Both the position numbers and the translations under genes were made by a program. 24,250 nt of DNA. It comes from a virus. A model generated the notes under the pieces. It was not told the DNA's origin. It did no database searches and saw only the letters and a list, made by a program, of their open reading frames with translations. Of this stretch, positions 7,474-15,059 are shown piece by piece (within the stretch, counting starts at the first letter, position 1; each line of letters opens with the position of its first letter). The stretch covers positions 1-24,250 of the IMG/VR virus record IMGVR_UViG_3300032163_000754; one strand, given 5' to 3'.

Positions 7474-8101
7474 TGATTATACACTGGTTGAGGGGCACCT
7501 CGGGGTGCAAGAGATACGGGATACCAACCGAGTAGACCTGGCCAAGTTCTTAGCTAAAATCGGCAACACGGGAGTAGAGGTGGGGGTCGCTCATGGCAAA
7601 TACTCTAAGATATTGATGGACGCCAACCCCAACCTAACCCTTTACGGAGTCGACCCCTACGAAGTCTACGAAGGGTATAAGGACTACCAGCTCCAAAGAA
7701 CCTTTGAGGCTCTACAAGCCGACGCCCACACTAGATTAGACCAATACCCTAACTATCACTTTGTAAGAAAGACCTCTATGGACGCCCTAAAAGACTTTGA
7801 GGACGGCAGACTGGACTGGGTCTACATTGACGGCAATCACTCCGACCCCTGGGTAATGCAGGATATTACAGAGTGGGCAAAGAAAGTTCGTAAGGGTGGA
7901 GTGGTTTCGGGACATGACTACGCCCGCATCGATGGGGGCGAGCACACTGGCGAGAACCGCTACGCTGTTGTTCAATCTGTAAACAAGTACGTTGCCGACA
8001 ATCACATCCAACTGTACGTTTGGGGATTAAATTCTAAAGCTGATAAATCTTTAAAGCGAGACAATCACAGGAGTTGGATGTTCTTCCAACCGGAGCAATA
8101 A
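7466..8101 (+). CDS. Class I SAM-dependent methyltransferase (Methyltransf_24-like), copy B
   Basis: Second methyltransferase of the cassette, 211 residues. Motif I is GVEVGVAHG (36-44), the strand-2 acid is D63 in YGVDPY, then DWVYIDGNH (117-125) and VRKGGVVSGHDY (141-152). These line up segment by segment with the copy starting at 6425, while the N-terminal 20 residues and the C-terminus (ending in RSWMFFQPEQ) differ. Two related but diverged copies suggest two methylation positions or substrates instead of a recent duplication. AAGGAG lies four bases before the start codon. The stop codon abuts the next start directly. Confidence 0.85.
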   Translation: MFDDYTLVEGHLGVQEIRDTNRVDLAKFLAKIGNTGVEVGVAHGKYSKILMDANPNLTLYGVDPYEVYEGYKDYQLQRTFEALQADAHTRLDQYPNYHFVRKTSMDALKDFEDGRLDWVYIDGNHSDPWVMQDITEWAKKVRKGGVVSGHDYARIDGGEHTGENRYAVVQSVNKYVADNHIQLYVWGLNSKADKSLKRDNHRSWMFFQPEQ

Positions 8102-8758
8102 ATGAAAGTAGCAGTCCTATCAACATCGTTGGGCAGTTTCGACCAGCACGTTAAGCACACAAGTCAAACGGTCAAGGCTGACTACTTTACTTTTACAGAT
8201 GATAATTACCCTCCCAGGAAGAACTCAATGTCCCCCCGGCTACAGGCTAAAATACCCAAAATGTTTGGTTGGCAGATGAAGCCAGGATACGACTTCTATG
8301 TATGGCTTGACGGTAACCTCAGCCTGAAAAGCCCAGACGGAGTTAAATATCTTATGGATAAGGACTATGATGTGGTTGTCCTTAAACACCCCGACCGAGA
8401 CACCGTATGGTGGGAGTACCGCTATAACTGGCGTGGTCTAAACAATAATGCTCCCTCCAATTATCTTACCGAGAGATATACGGGGGAGTGGCTAGACGAA
8501 CAAATAAAGGTCATCAAAGATGATAAGGACTATGTGGACGATTATATGGTCAACGGTGGGGTTTTTATGTACCGCAACACCCCGAAGGTTCACGAAATGC
8601 TAAAAGAGTGGTTCTATCACGTCTCTAGGTACTGCATATCTGACCAGATGAGCTGGGCTTATGTTCTTAAGAAAAGTGGTCTGAGAGTTAAAATCTTACC
8701 GGATGATTACCGAGATTGCGATTGGTTGAAAGTGGAAAGACATAAAAAACACGGATGA
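8102..8758 (+). CDS. TOD1/MUCI70 (DUF616)-like glycosyltransferase, copy A
   Basis: Probable glycosyltransferase of the TOD1/MUCI70 group (former DUF616), 218 residues. Recognisable points are YFTFTDDNYPP (28-38), SPRLQAKIPKMFGWQMKPGY (44-63), the putative donor/metal site VWLDGNLSL (67-75), NGGVFMYRN (151-159) and the late SDQMSWAY (180-187). In characterised relatives the group is linked to polysaccharide or glycan synthesis; the donor and acceptor here are unknown. No membrane segment is present, so it acts in the host cytoplasm. A GGAG lies six bases before the ATG, which follows the previous stop with no gap. It overlaps the next gene by 4 bases. Confidence 0.75.
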   Translation: MKVAVLSTSLGSFDQHVKHTSQTVKADYFTFTDDNYPPRKNSMSPRLQAKIPKMFGWQMKPGYDFYVWLDGNLSLKSPDGVKYLMDKDYDVVVLKHPDRDTVWWEYRYNWRGLNNNAPSNYLTERYTGEWLDEQIKVIKDDKDYVDDYMVNGGVFMYRNTPKVHEMLKEWFYHVSRYCISDQMSWAYVLKKSGLRVKILPDDYRDCDWLKVERHKKHG

Positions 8759-9369
8759 AAACTTTAATACACACTGCTAATTTCGGGAGATTCGATAAAC
8801 CCCAGAACCACGCCAATCAGTCGGCAGATTACTGGTGTGCTACAGAGAAGGAACTACCAGCCCGTATGAAAGCCATGACGCCTCGCCTCCAGGCTAGGAT
8901 AGTCAAAACTCACGCTTGGCAACTCAAGCCTGGGTACGACTTCTATCTTTGGGTAGACAGTTCTACAAACCTAGTTCGGACTGATTCACTCAGGTGGTTC
9001 ATAGAACAACTCGGAGACAAAGATATGGCAGTTTTCCGACATAACCGTCGTAAGACCATTCAGGAAGAAGCCGATTATCTTAAGCACCGCCTAAAGATAA
9101 ATTGCCCTTATATTACACCCCGATACGAGGGAGAGGATATAGACGGTCAGATGGCAGAAGTCGACCCCAGCGGACAGCTGTTCGCCTCTACAGTCTTTAT
9201 ATACCGCCCCACAACAGAGGTCAAAGAAGCATTAAAGGCTTGGTGGGTCGCTATAGCCCGTTTTCACTCCATAGACCAATTATCCCTAACCGAAGCCATA
9301 AAGGGCGTGTCGCAAAATGTTATCGATGAGGATTACCTGAAATGTAAATATCTGGAGCACAACAGATGA
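8755..9369 (+). CDS. TOD1/MUCI70 (DUF616)-like glycosyltransferase, copy B
   Basis: Paralog of the preceding gene, 204 residues, sharing the opening xANFGRFD / xTSLGSFD segment, MTPRLQARIVKTHAWQLKPG (41-60), YLWVDSSTNL (64-73) in place of VWLDGNLSL, FIYRPTTEVKEALKAWW and the late SIDQLSL (172-178). The Asp of the putative metal site is kept (D68) but the following Gly-Asn is replaced by Ser-Ser, so donor choice may differ. It starts by ATGA overlap with copy A and ends by ATGA overlap with the next gene. Confidence 0.72.
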   Translation: MKTLIHTANFGRFDKPQNHANQSADYWCATEKELPARMKAMTPRLQARIVKTHAWQLKPGYDFYLWVDSSTNLVRTDSLRWFIEQLGDKDMAVFRHNRRKTIQEEADYLKHRLKINCPYITPRYEGEDIDGQMAEVDPSGQLFASTVFIYRPTTEVKEALKAWWVAIARFHSIDQLSLTEAIKGVSQNVIDEDYLKCKYLEHNR

Positions 9370-9977
9370 TTAACGTGTATAGCATAGTTTACAATGAGGA
9401 GTTCATGCTCCCCCACTTCCTGAAGCACTACGAGCAGTTTGCTAATAAAATCTTCATTATAGACGACCACTCTACCGATAAGACGGCTGAGATAGCCAAA
9501 GCCCACCCCATGGTAGAGTATTCCCTGTACGGGTTTGAGGGGTTAAACGAGGATGAATTCAATGATACCTTCTACTCGTTTTATAAGAATAACCCTAGTG
9601 ATTGGGCGGTGGTAGTGGATTGTGATGAATTCGTTACAGGATTGGACAAATTAGTCACAAGCGAGGTTGTTCTTAAGACAACTGGATATATGATGGTTGG
9701 TTTAACTGGTCAGCTAGAAGACTGTAAACAGGTAAGAATGAGTACGTTCGACAAACCTATAGTGTTCAACCCTAAGCTAGATGTAAAGTTAGGGGATGGT
9801 CGGCATACTGTGAACCTACCCACTGTAGAATCAGGTCTTGAACTATTACATTACAAATACCCATCCAGAGAATACTACCTACAACGAAGCCTAGACACCT
9901 ACCCTAGAATAATGAACGCTAGAGATATGGCTTATAGAATTAAGAGAGGGTTGAGATATTATGACCGACACATCTGA
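9366..9977 (+). CDS. Glyco_tranf_2_4-like glycosyltransferase
   Basis: Probable GT-A glycosyltransferase of the Glyco_tranf_2_4 / GT92-like group, 203 residues. Typical features are YSIVYNEEFMLPHFLKHY (5-22), IFIIDDHSTDKT (29-40), the DxD-containing VVVDCDEFV (82-90) and LLHYKYPSREYYLQR (160-174). The order and spacing of these motifs are standard for the group. It is somewhat short at the C-terminus, where the gene overlaps the next one by 17 bases. Start by ATGA overlap. The acceptor is unknown. Confidence 0.8.
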   Translation: MINVYSIVYNEEFMLPHFLKHYEQFANKIFIIDDHSTDKTAEIAKAHPMVEYSLYGFEGLNEDEFNDTFYSFYKNNPSDWAVVVDCDEFVTGLDKLVTSEVVLKTTGYMMVGLTGQLEDCKQVRMSTFDKPIVFNPKLDVKLGDGRHTVNLPTVESGLELLHYKYPSREYYLQRSLDTYPRIMNARDMAYRIKRGLRYYDRHI

Positions 9978-10617
9978 TTTGACTTCGGTCATGTACACCG
10001 CCCGAACTATCTCCGATAAGTTTGCCAATAATACGATGGGGCAACTCAAAGAAGCATTGGGAGACATACCCCTTATTATTGTGGAACTGGATGGTAGCAC
10101 GCCCAGTCACTTTAACATCTACCGCATGGCACTTAGGGGAGCAAAACAAGCCACCACTAAGTACATCGCTTGCGTTGAAGATGACCAGCTCTACAGTCCC
10201 GAACATTTCAAATACCGCCCCCGCAAAACCCCCTTTGCCTACAATCTAGGGTATTGGGGACTTTACACTTGGCAAGACCCACCCATCTATAACTACAAAG
10301 GTCGGAAGAACCTAGGCAATTTAATTTGTGAGCGAGAGGCTTTTATCGAAGCGATGGAGGAACGCTTTGCTAAGTACCCCAACCCCGGAGGAGAACACCT
10401 AAAAGATATATGGGCTGAACCTTCACGATATGAGAGGCAATTAGGAGTCCAGATACAGGAGGCGGAAGATTTTTATAGTCAACCCCCGAACATAAAGTTC
10501 TCCCACCAGACTGAACTATCGTTTGAAGGTTTGGGAACACGCAAACGAGCTGGTGAACTAAGGGCGTTAGAGATTCCATTCTGGGGAAAAGCGAGCGATG
10601 TTAAAAAACTCTATTGA
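9961..10617 (+). CDS. 'EDD' family putative glycosyltransferase, copy A
   Basis: A 218-residue protein with a GT-A-like plan: an N-terminal alternating strand/helix part containing VMYTARTIS and IIVELDG, then YIACVEDDQLYSPEHF (68-83), in which E73-D74-D75 would be the metal site, followed by FAYNLGYWGLYTWQDPP and a segment LICEREAFIEAMEERF. The same order occurs in the next gene and in the C-terminal half of the protein starting at 11215. The last of these has AEHDVLYPPEHF, a pattern I associate with phage-encoded family 2-like transferases. Donor and acceptor cannot be told. The start overlaps the preceding gene by 17 bases, and the end overlaps the next by 20. Confidence 0.65.
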   Translation: MTDTSDLTSVMYTARTISDKFANNTMGQLKEALGDIPLIIVELDGSTPSHFNIYRMALRGAKQATTKYIACVEDDQLYSPEHFKYRPRKTPFAYNLGYWGLYTWQDPPIYNYKGRKNLGNLICEREAFIEAMEERFAKYPNPGGEHLKDIWAEPSRYERQLGVQIQEAEDFYSQPPNIKFSHQTELSFEGLGTRKRAGELRALEIPFWGKASDVKKLY

Positions 10618-11218
10618 TTTGACTATAGTTTACTCTAGTGCGCACAAAGTTCCTGAAGCATTTAGACAGCGGGTATTTGATAAGCTCAAGGAGTCGGCAA
10701 AAGATTATCCTATAGTTGAGCTTCATGCGACACCCGAAGCCAGCTCGATAACAAATTACTATAAGGAGTTGCTGGAAGTATGCAGAACCATAACTACCCC
10801 TTATGTGGCGTTTGCGGAAGATGACGCTTTAATGCCAGATGAACATTTTAATCAACGTCCCTCCAATCTCCAGACTTTCGCCTACAACTCCAATAGGTGG
10901 AATCTTTATACTTGGTCTGAACCCCCGTTCTTTTCCCTTAGACAGCGCAAGATACTAGCCACCCTGATAGCCCCCAGGGAAGAGTTTATCCGAATCATGG
11001 AAGAACGATTGACTAATCCCGACGAGAGTAAGATGGTTGAGCCTGGTCGTCGCAAAAACGAAAAGTTTGAAACCTTTGAAACCTATAACCCAGTAGTTGT
11101 CTTCACCCACCCTAATGCCTTTGGTTATATGGGAGGCGATAAACGAGCCAGTAGAATAAGAGCTCTTGAAATACCATACTTTGGAACAGCCAAAGAGGTG
11201 GTAAAATTATACCAATGA
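10598..11218 (+). CDS. 'EDD' family putative glycosyltransferase, copy B
   Basis: Paralog of the preceding gene, 206 residues. Shared segments are DLTIVYSSA near the start, YVAFAEDDALMPDEHF (69-84) with E74-D75-D76, FAYNSNRWNLYTWSEPP, LIAPREEFIRIMEERL, and a common C-terminus (RASRIRALEIPYFGTAKEVVKLY against RAGELRALEIPFWGKASDVKKLY). The C-terminal similarity is higher than the N-terminal one, which suggests duplication followed by divergence of the donor or acceptor side. It starts inside copy A and ends by ATGA overlap with the fusion transferase. Confidence 0.65.
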   Translation: MLKNSIDLTIVYSSAHKVPEAFRQRVFDKLKESAKDYPIVELHATPEASSITNYYKELLEVCRTITTPYVAFAEDDALMPDEHFNQRPSNLQTFAYNSNRWNLYTWSEPPFFSLRQRKILATLIAPREEFIRIMEERLTNPDESKMVEPGRRKNEKFETFETYNPVVVFTHPNAFGYMGGDKRASRIRALEIPYFGTAKEVVKLYQ

Positions 11219-12843
11219 AATTATCAATAATTGTCCCTGCCCGCAACGAAGAATGGTTGTCTAAGACAGTAGAAGACCTGCTTGAGAATATAGAAGACGA
11301 GACAGAGATTCTAGTTGGGTTAGACGGTTATATGCCTGAGATTAGCGTACCAGAAGACCCCAGAGTAAGAGTCCACCATGTAGACGAATCTATAGGACAA
11401 CGGGCTATGCAAAATAGATTGGCGGAGATGAGTACCGCTAAATACGTGATGAAAGTTGACGCCCACTGTGCGTTTGATAAAGGTTTTGATAAAAAGATGA
11501 TAGATAGAATGGAAGACGACATCACAATGGTTCCCGTTATGCGCAATCTCCATGTTTTCGATTGGGTATGTCAGTACTGTAAGATGCGTTCTTATCAAGG
11601 ACCTATGCCCGAACAGTGTAGAAATGAAGAGTGTGCCAATGTAGAACAGAAGTTTGAGAAGGAAGTAACCTGGATAGCCAAGAAGAATCCTCAATCCTCT
11701 GCCTATAGATTTAATAAGAAATTAAGATTCAAATATTTCCCCGAACTTAGACAAAAACTGCCTAGGGAGGGTCTACAGGAATCAATGAGTCTACAGGGAA
11801 GTTGCTTTATGTGTACCCGTGAGAAATACTGGTCGCTGAAACTATGTGATGAATCGTGGGGTTCATGGGGTCAGCAAGGTTCGGAAGTAGCTCTTAAGAC
11901 TTGGCTATCTGGTGGGCGGGTGATGTGTAATTTCGATACTTGGTATGCCCATCTATTTAGGACACAACATGGGTTTAGTTTCCCCTACCTCCAGTCAGGT
12001 AAATCTCAGGATAAAGCCAGAAAGATATGTATGGACCTATTCTTAAATGACAAGTGGAATAAAGCCGTCTACCCACTATCGTGGTTGTTAGATAAGTTCT
12101 GGTTCGCCCTTAAGGATGTACATGACAACGAGGAGATGTGGACAGAAGCCAGTGTCAAGGGCGCCCAGTCACAAAGAAAGTTGGGCTTTACAAAAGGTAT
12201 TTTATATTTTACCGATAACGAACTCCCCCTTAAAATAGCCAAGAATGTCCAAGGCAGGATAAGGAAAATAGCCAAAGACAAAGACATGGAATTGGTTTCC
12301 TCAACTCGAAAACCGATGGGGAATATGGGAAAGAACGTAGTCACCGATATGCCACGTTCATATCTCTGTATGTTCCATCAGATTTTGAAGGGGTTGGAGA
12401 CGATGGAATCAGATATAGTCTTTATGGCGGAACATGATGTCCTTTATCCACCCGAACATTTTGACTTCACCCCTACCGAACACAAGTTTTATTACGATAT
12501 TAACTGGTACAAGGTTCACTCCGACGGTGTGGTAGTACACTGGGAAGCCGACCAGGTGAGTGGACTTTGTGCCTTTAGGGAAGACCTATTAGAGTTCTAC
12601 CGTAAGCGTGTGGCTGAGTTCGACCCAGAAAACTTTGATAGAAAGTTCGAGCCATTATCGGGCGAAGGCTCTGAACAGTGGAAAGCCCCCGTCGCTTATA
12701 TTGATATTCGTACTGGCAGGAATCTTACGTACAACAAGAAAAAAATTGAACACTTCCGCAAACGTGATACCGCCGTAAATTTTGAATCTACAACTATAGA
12801 TAAGATACCTGGTTGGAGTTTATCTCTGAACGACATATACTGA
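11215..12843 (+). CDS. Two-domain glycosyltransferase: GT2 fused to an 'EHD' transferase domain
   Basis: A 542-residue fusion. Residues 1 to about 300 form a GT2 domain (LSIIVPARNEEWLSKTVEDL at 3-22, VGLDG at 34-38, VDAH at 81-84, LQGSCFMC at 193-200, WYAH at 243-246), paralogous to the protein starting at 5438. Inserted after the VDAH region is a cysteine cluster C119-x2-C122-x12-C135-x4-C140 that looks like a zinc knuckle and is absent from that paralog. Residues about 320-542 form a second domain with IVFMAEHDVLYPPEHF (401-416), GLCAFREDLLEFY and a C-terminal basic stretch. It is related to the two single-domain proteins upstream. The fusion probably adds two sugars in succession. It ends the tightly packed cassette; the next start is 32 bases on. 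Confidence 0.82.
   Translation: MKLSIIVPARNEEWLSKTVEDLLENIEDETEILVGLDGYMPEISVPEDPRVRVHHVDESIGQRAMQNRLAEMSTAKYVMKVDAHCAFDKGFDKKMIDRMEDDITMVPVMRNLHVFDWVCQYCKMRSYQGPMPEQCRNEECANVEQKFEKEVTWIAKKNPQSSAYRFNKKLRFKYFPELRQKLPREGLQESMSLQGSCFMCTREKYWSLKLCDESWGSWGQQGSEVALKTWLSGGRVMCNFDTWYAHLFRTQHGFSFPYLQSGKSQDKARKICMDLFLNDKWNKAVYPLSWLLDKFWFALKDVHDNEEMWTEASVKGAQSQRKLGFTKGILYFTDNELPLKIAKNVQGRIRKIAKDKDMELVSSTRKPMGNMGKNVVTDMPRSYLCMFHQILKGLETMESDIVFMAEHDVLYPPEHFDFTPTEHKFYYDINWYKVHSDGVVVHWEADQVSGLCAFREDLLEFYRKRVAEFDPENFDRKFEPLSGEGSEQWKAPVAYIDIRTGRNLTYNKKKIEHFRKRDTAVNFESTTIDKIPGWSLSLNDIY
12813..12841 (+). promoter_or_regulatory. Possible sigma70 promoter for the first Ser-Pro fibre gene
   Basis: TTGGAG (12813-12818) and TATACT (12836-12841) are separated by 17 bases, inside the end of the fusion transferase gene and 35 bases before the fibre ATG. 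The -35 match is only three of six, so this is tentative. Confidence 0.35.
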
Positions 12844-12875
12844 TAACAGTCCTTAAATAAACAGGTAAAAATAAA

Positions 12876-14237
12876 ATGGCAATTGGTTTAACGTCTTTAA
12901 CTGTAAATGGTTCTGATACCAATGCTTCGTCTTATGCTACAGCGTCAATAACTCCGACTGCCGACCAAACAACACTAGCCGCAATCCACTATTTTGGCGA
13001 CCTGACCACCGCGCCTACTTGTACTGGTAATGGCTTAACTTGGACTCAAGTTAGGCGAGTTACCGATGGGGGTAGCACCAGTTACGGCTACAGTGTTTTT
13101 AGGGCTTCTGGTAGTGCGCCCTCTACGGGGGCTGTGACTTTCGATTTCGGTTCACAGGCTATGTTGGGTTCTATTTGGCAAGTCATTACGGTATCGGGTT
13201 CAGATGTCCACACCACCGATGGTGTGGTGCAGTCGGTCAGCGACACAACCACCGCCGACACACTGACTGTCACTCTCGGTGCATTTGCCTCAACCAATAA
13301 CGGAACTATCGGGTTCTTCGGTGCGGTAGACACAGCCAATGCCACGATGACCTTTACTCCTGGTTCTGGCTTTACAACCCTCTCCAACAACGGTGTAACT
13401 GCTGACTCGACCAAAATAAACATGACCGTCGAGTCCAAGACTACCAATGACACCACGGTTGATGGTACTTATCAGTCCAACAATGACAGGATGTTTGCCG
13501 TCGGTATCGAGATAAATGCGTCAGGTACATCTACTAGCCCATCTCTATCTCCATCGAGTTCCGTCTCTAGGAGTCTTAGTCCCTCGTCATCGGTTTCACC
13601 GAGCTCTTCGGTTAGTCCTAGCGCTAGCGTTTCTCGAAGTTTATCCCCCTCCTCAAGTGTTTCCCCGAGCGCTTCTGCCAGCCCCTCGCTTAGCCCGAGT
13701 AGCTCTGTCTCACCGAGCGCCTCTGTTAGCCCATCCCTTTCTCCAAGCTCCAGTGTTTCCCCCTCAGCCTCGGTCTCTCGCTCACTTTCCCCGTCGAGTT
13801 CTGTTTCACCCTCCAGTTCAGTCAGTGCCAGTCTTTCACCATCAGCCTCGGTTTCTCTCTCCCCTAGCCCTTCCGCTTCTGCTAGTCCGAGTCTCTCCCC
13901 CTCGGCCAGCGTCAGCCTATCGCTAAGTCCCTCTGCCAGTATCAGTTCCTCCCTCAGTCCATCTGCGAGTGTATCTGCGAGTGTTTCCCCCTCCCCCTCT
14001 CTAGAGATTCACGGACGGATAGATTACATAATAGGCGTTAAACAAATAGATTCTATTGTCGCCAAAAAATATCTCGACCCGTTAGTTATCGCCAAAAGTC
14101 CAATTACCCATATAATCGCTACTAAGAAAATCGACGAATTAGTGGTCGCTAAACCCGACACTGATGAACTAACGGGCACTAAGAAAATAGACACATTAAA
14201 TATAGTCGATAGCCCAACAGTTGATATTAGTAATTAG
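12876..14237 (+). CDS. Fibre/adhesin with Ser-Pro repeat stalk
   Basis: A 453-residue probable fibre or appendage protein in three parts. Residues 1-217 look like a beta-sandwich domain, Thr/Ser/Gly-rich with alternating strands, similar in style to jelly-roll domains of phage appendages. Residues 219-375 are a low-complexity stalk built of SPSxSVSPS-type units with occasional Arg or Leu. Residues 377-453 are a different, beta-type repeat of about nine residues with the pattern xIDxIVxAK (QIDSIVAK, YLDPLVIAK, KIDELVVAK, KIDTLNIV). No signal peptide is visible, as expected for a virion protein. A mucin-like, O-glycosylated stalk between an N-terminal domain and a C-terminal repeat is inferred from composition and from the adjacent transferases. 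Which end binds the virion is not known. Confidence 0.75.
   Translation: MAIGLTSLTVNGSDTNASSYATASITPTADQTTLAAIHYFGDLTTAPTCTGNGLTWTQVRRVTDGGSTSYGYSVFRASGSAPSTGAVTFDFGSQAMLGSIWQVITVSGSDVHTTDGVVQSVSDTTTADTLTVTLGAFASTNNGTIGFFGAVDTANATMTFTPGSGFTTLSNNGVTADSTKINMTVESKTTNDTTVDGTYQSNNDRMFAVGIEINASGTSTSPSLSPSSSVSRSLSPSSSVSPSSSVSPSASVSRSLSPSSSVSPSASASPSLSPSSSVSPSASVSPSLSPSSSVSPSASVSRSLSPSSSVSPSSSVSASLSPSASVSLSPSPSASASPSLSPSASVSLSLSPSASISSSLSPSASVSASVSPSPSLEIHGRIDYIIGVKQIDSIVAKKYLDPLVIAKSPITHIIATKKIDELVVAKPDTDELTGTKKIDTLNIVDSPTVDISN
13530..14000 (+). repeat. Ser-Pro coding repeat, first fibre
   Basis: Encodes residues 219-375, made of short units such as [14 protein letters not shown]. All six serine codons are mixed throughout, so the repeat is obvious as protein but blurred as DNA. 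This points to selection on the peptide and against homologous DNA repeats, or to old amplification. Confidence 0.9.
14008..14234 (+). repeat. C-terminal nine-residue repeat, first fibre
   Basis: Residues from about 379 to 452 show aspartate (or Thr/Asp) positions spaced 9 or 10 residues apart, in units resembling xIDxIVxAK. About eight degenerate units are visible. The periodicity suggests a small beta-solenoid or a stacked beta module. Confidence 0.6.
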
Positions 14238-14249
14238 GTTTGATATAAT
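14221..14249 (+). promoter_or_regulatory. Strong sigma70-type promoter with extended -10
   Basis: TTGATA (14221-14226), a 17-base spacer and a consensus TATAAT (14244-14249), preceded by TG one base upstream (extended -10). The -35 element lies within the last codons of the fibre gene. It should drive the HNH gene whose ATG is 23 bases downstream, and perhaps the BppU-like gene after it. A palindrome ATTCGAAT (14248-14255) overlaps the likely start site. Confidence 0.75.
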
Positions 14250-14271
14250 TCGAATATAAGGAAAAACAAAA

Positions 14272-14709
14272 ATGGCAAAGATTGAAGAATTGAAACAGAG
14301 ACTTATGTCCAGCTTTACAAAAACTGGAGATTGTTGGAACTGGGATAAAGCATTAAACACTTGTGGTTATGGACAGACGACATATCAGAACAAGCCATAC
14401 CGTGCCCACCGTTTAATGTATGAGTTATTTGTAGGAGAAATTCCTAAAGACTTAGAACTAGACCATTTATGCAACAACAGAAAGTGTGTCAATCCTAGCC
14501 ACCTAGAGCCAGTAACTAGAAGAGATAATATGCTGAGGAGTTCCATAACATTCGCTGGCATTAACCACAGAAAAACTCATTGTGTCAACGGACACGAATT
14601 CAATGAAGAGAATACCTATCGGCGGAAGGATAGGAACAATAGAGAGTGCAGAAAATGTCGTTATCAGGCGTACCTCAACTTTAAGAATCGGAGATTAGCG
14701 TGGCAGTAA
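14272..14709 (+). CDS. HNH homing-type endonuclease with C-terminal zinc site
   Basis: A 145-residue free-standing HNH endonuclease. The HNH core is AHRLMYELFVGEIP with H46, LDHLCNN with D64-H65-C67, and C72, N74 and H77 in CVNPSHLEPVTRRDNM, which is the HNH_3 pattern. A second zinc site is C104/H108 with C126/C129 (HCVNGHEF...ECRKCR), common in phage HNH proteins. It would cleave DNA at or near homing sites and promote its own spread. The gene has its own promoter and an AAGGAAAAACAAAA ribosome leader. Its 3' end overlaps the GTG start of the next gene by 10 bases, so it is well settled in the gene order. Confidence 0.88.
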   Translation: MAKIEELKQRLMSSFTKTGDCWNWDKALNTCGYGQTTYQNKPYRAHRLMYELFVGEIPKDLELDHLCNNRKCVNPSHLEPVTRRDNMLRSSITFAGINHRKTHCVNGHEFNEENTYRRKDRNNRECRKCRYQAYLNFKNRRLAWQ

Positions 14710-15059
14710 GGAAGGGTAAACCAATCCGCGATGTTATCAGAGGAGACACCAGGCGAGTGTCGTGCACTTTTTATGACGAGGACGGGACTACTCTCTTGAA
14801 TCTAGCTGGCGGTACGGTTTATTTCACAGTCAATGCCTCCGGTGACCCGAGCGACGATACGGGAGTTTCTATCCAAAAGTCCGCTACTTCATTTACGGAC
14901 GCCGCCAATGGCAACCATATCTTCACACTCACCCACTCCGATACCAATATAGACGCTGGGGATTATTGGTATGATAGTCAGTTCAAGGATTCGGTTGGTA
15001 ACTATCTATCGGCTTATCGTGGAACATTCCAGATTCAATCGGATATTACTAGGACTTGA
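14700..15059 (+). CDS. BppU-like Ig-fold baseplate/fibre protein
   Basis: A 119-residue beta-rich protein resembling the N-terminal domain of baseplate upper proteins (BppU_N type). It has RGDTRRVSCTFYDEDGTTLL near the N-terminus, GGTVYFTVNAS, FTLTHSDTNIDAGDYWYDSQ and YRGTFQIQSDI at the end, which give a typical seven-strand sandwich. It probably attaches fibres or forms part of the tail periphery. The start is GTG at 14700, inside the HNH gene, with a GGAGA-like ribosome site about seven bases upstream. The assignment is by fold pattern only; a capsid-attached Ig protein is the alternative. Confidence 0.55.
   Translation: MAVRKGKPIRDVIRGDTRRVSCTFYDEDGTTLLNLAGGTVYFTVNASGDPSDDTGVSIQKSATSFTDAANGNHIFTLTHSDTNIDAGDYWYDSQFKDSVGNYLSAYRGTFQIQSDITRT

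Noticed and set aside
13516-13926. A 136-codon plus-strand frame rich in Pro, Leu, Arg and His
   Set aside because: It is a shifted frame over the Ser-Pro repeat of the first fibre, with no ribosome site and no sensible protein.
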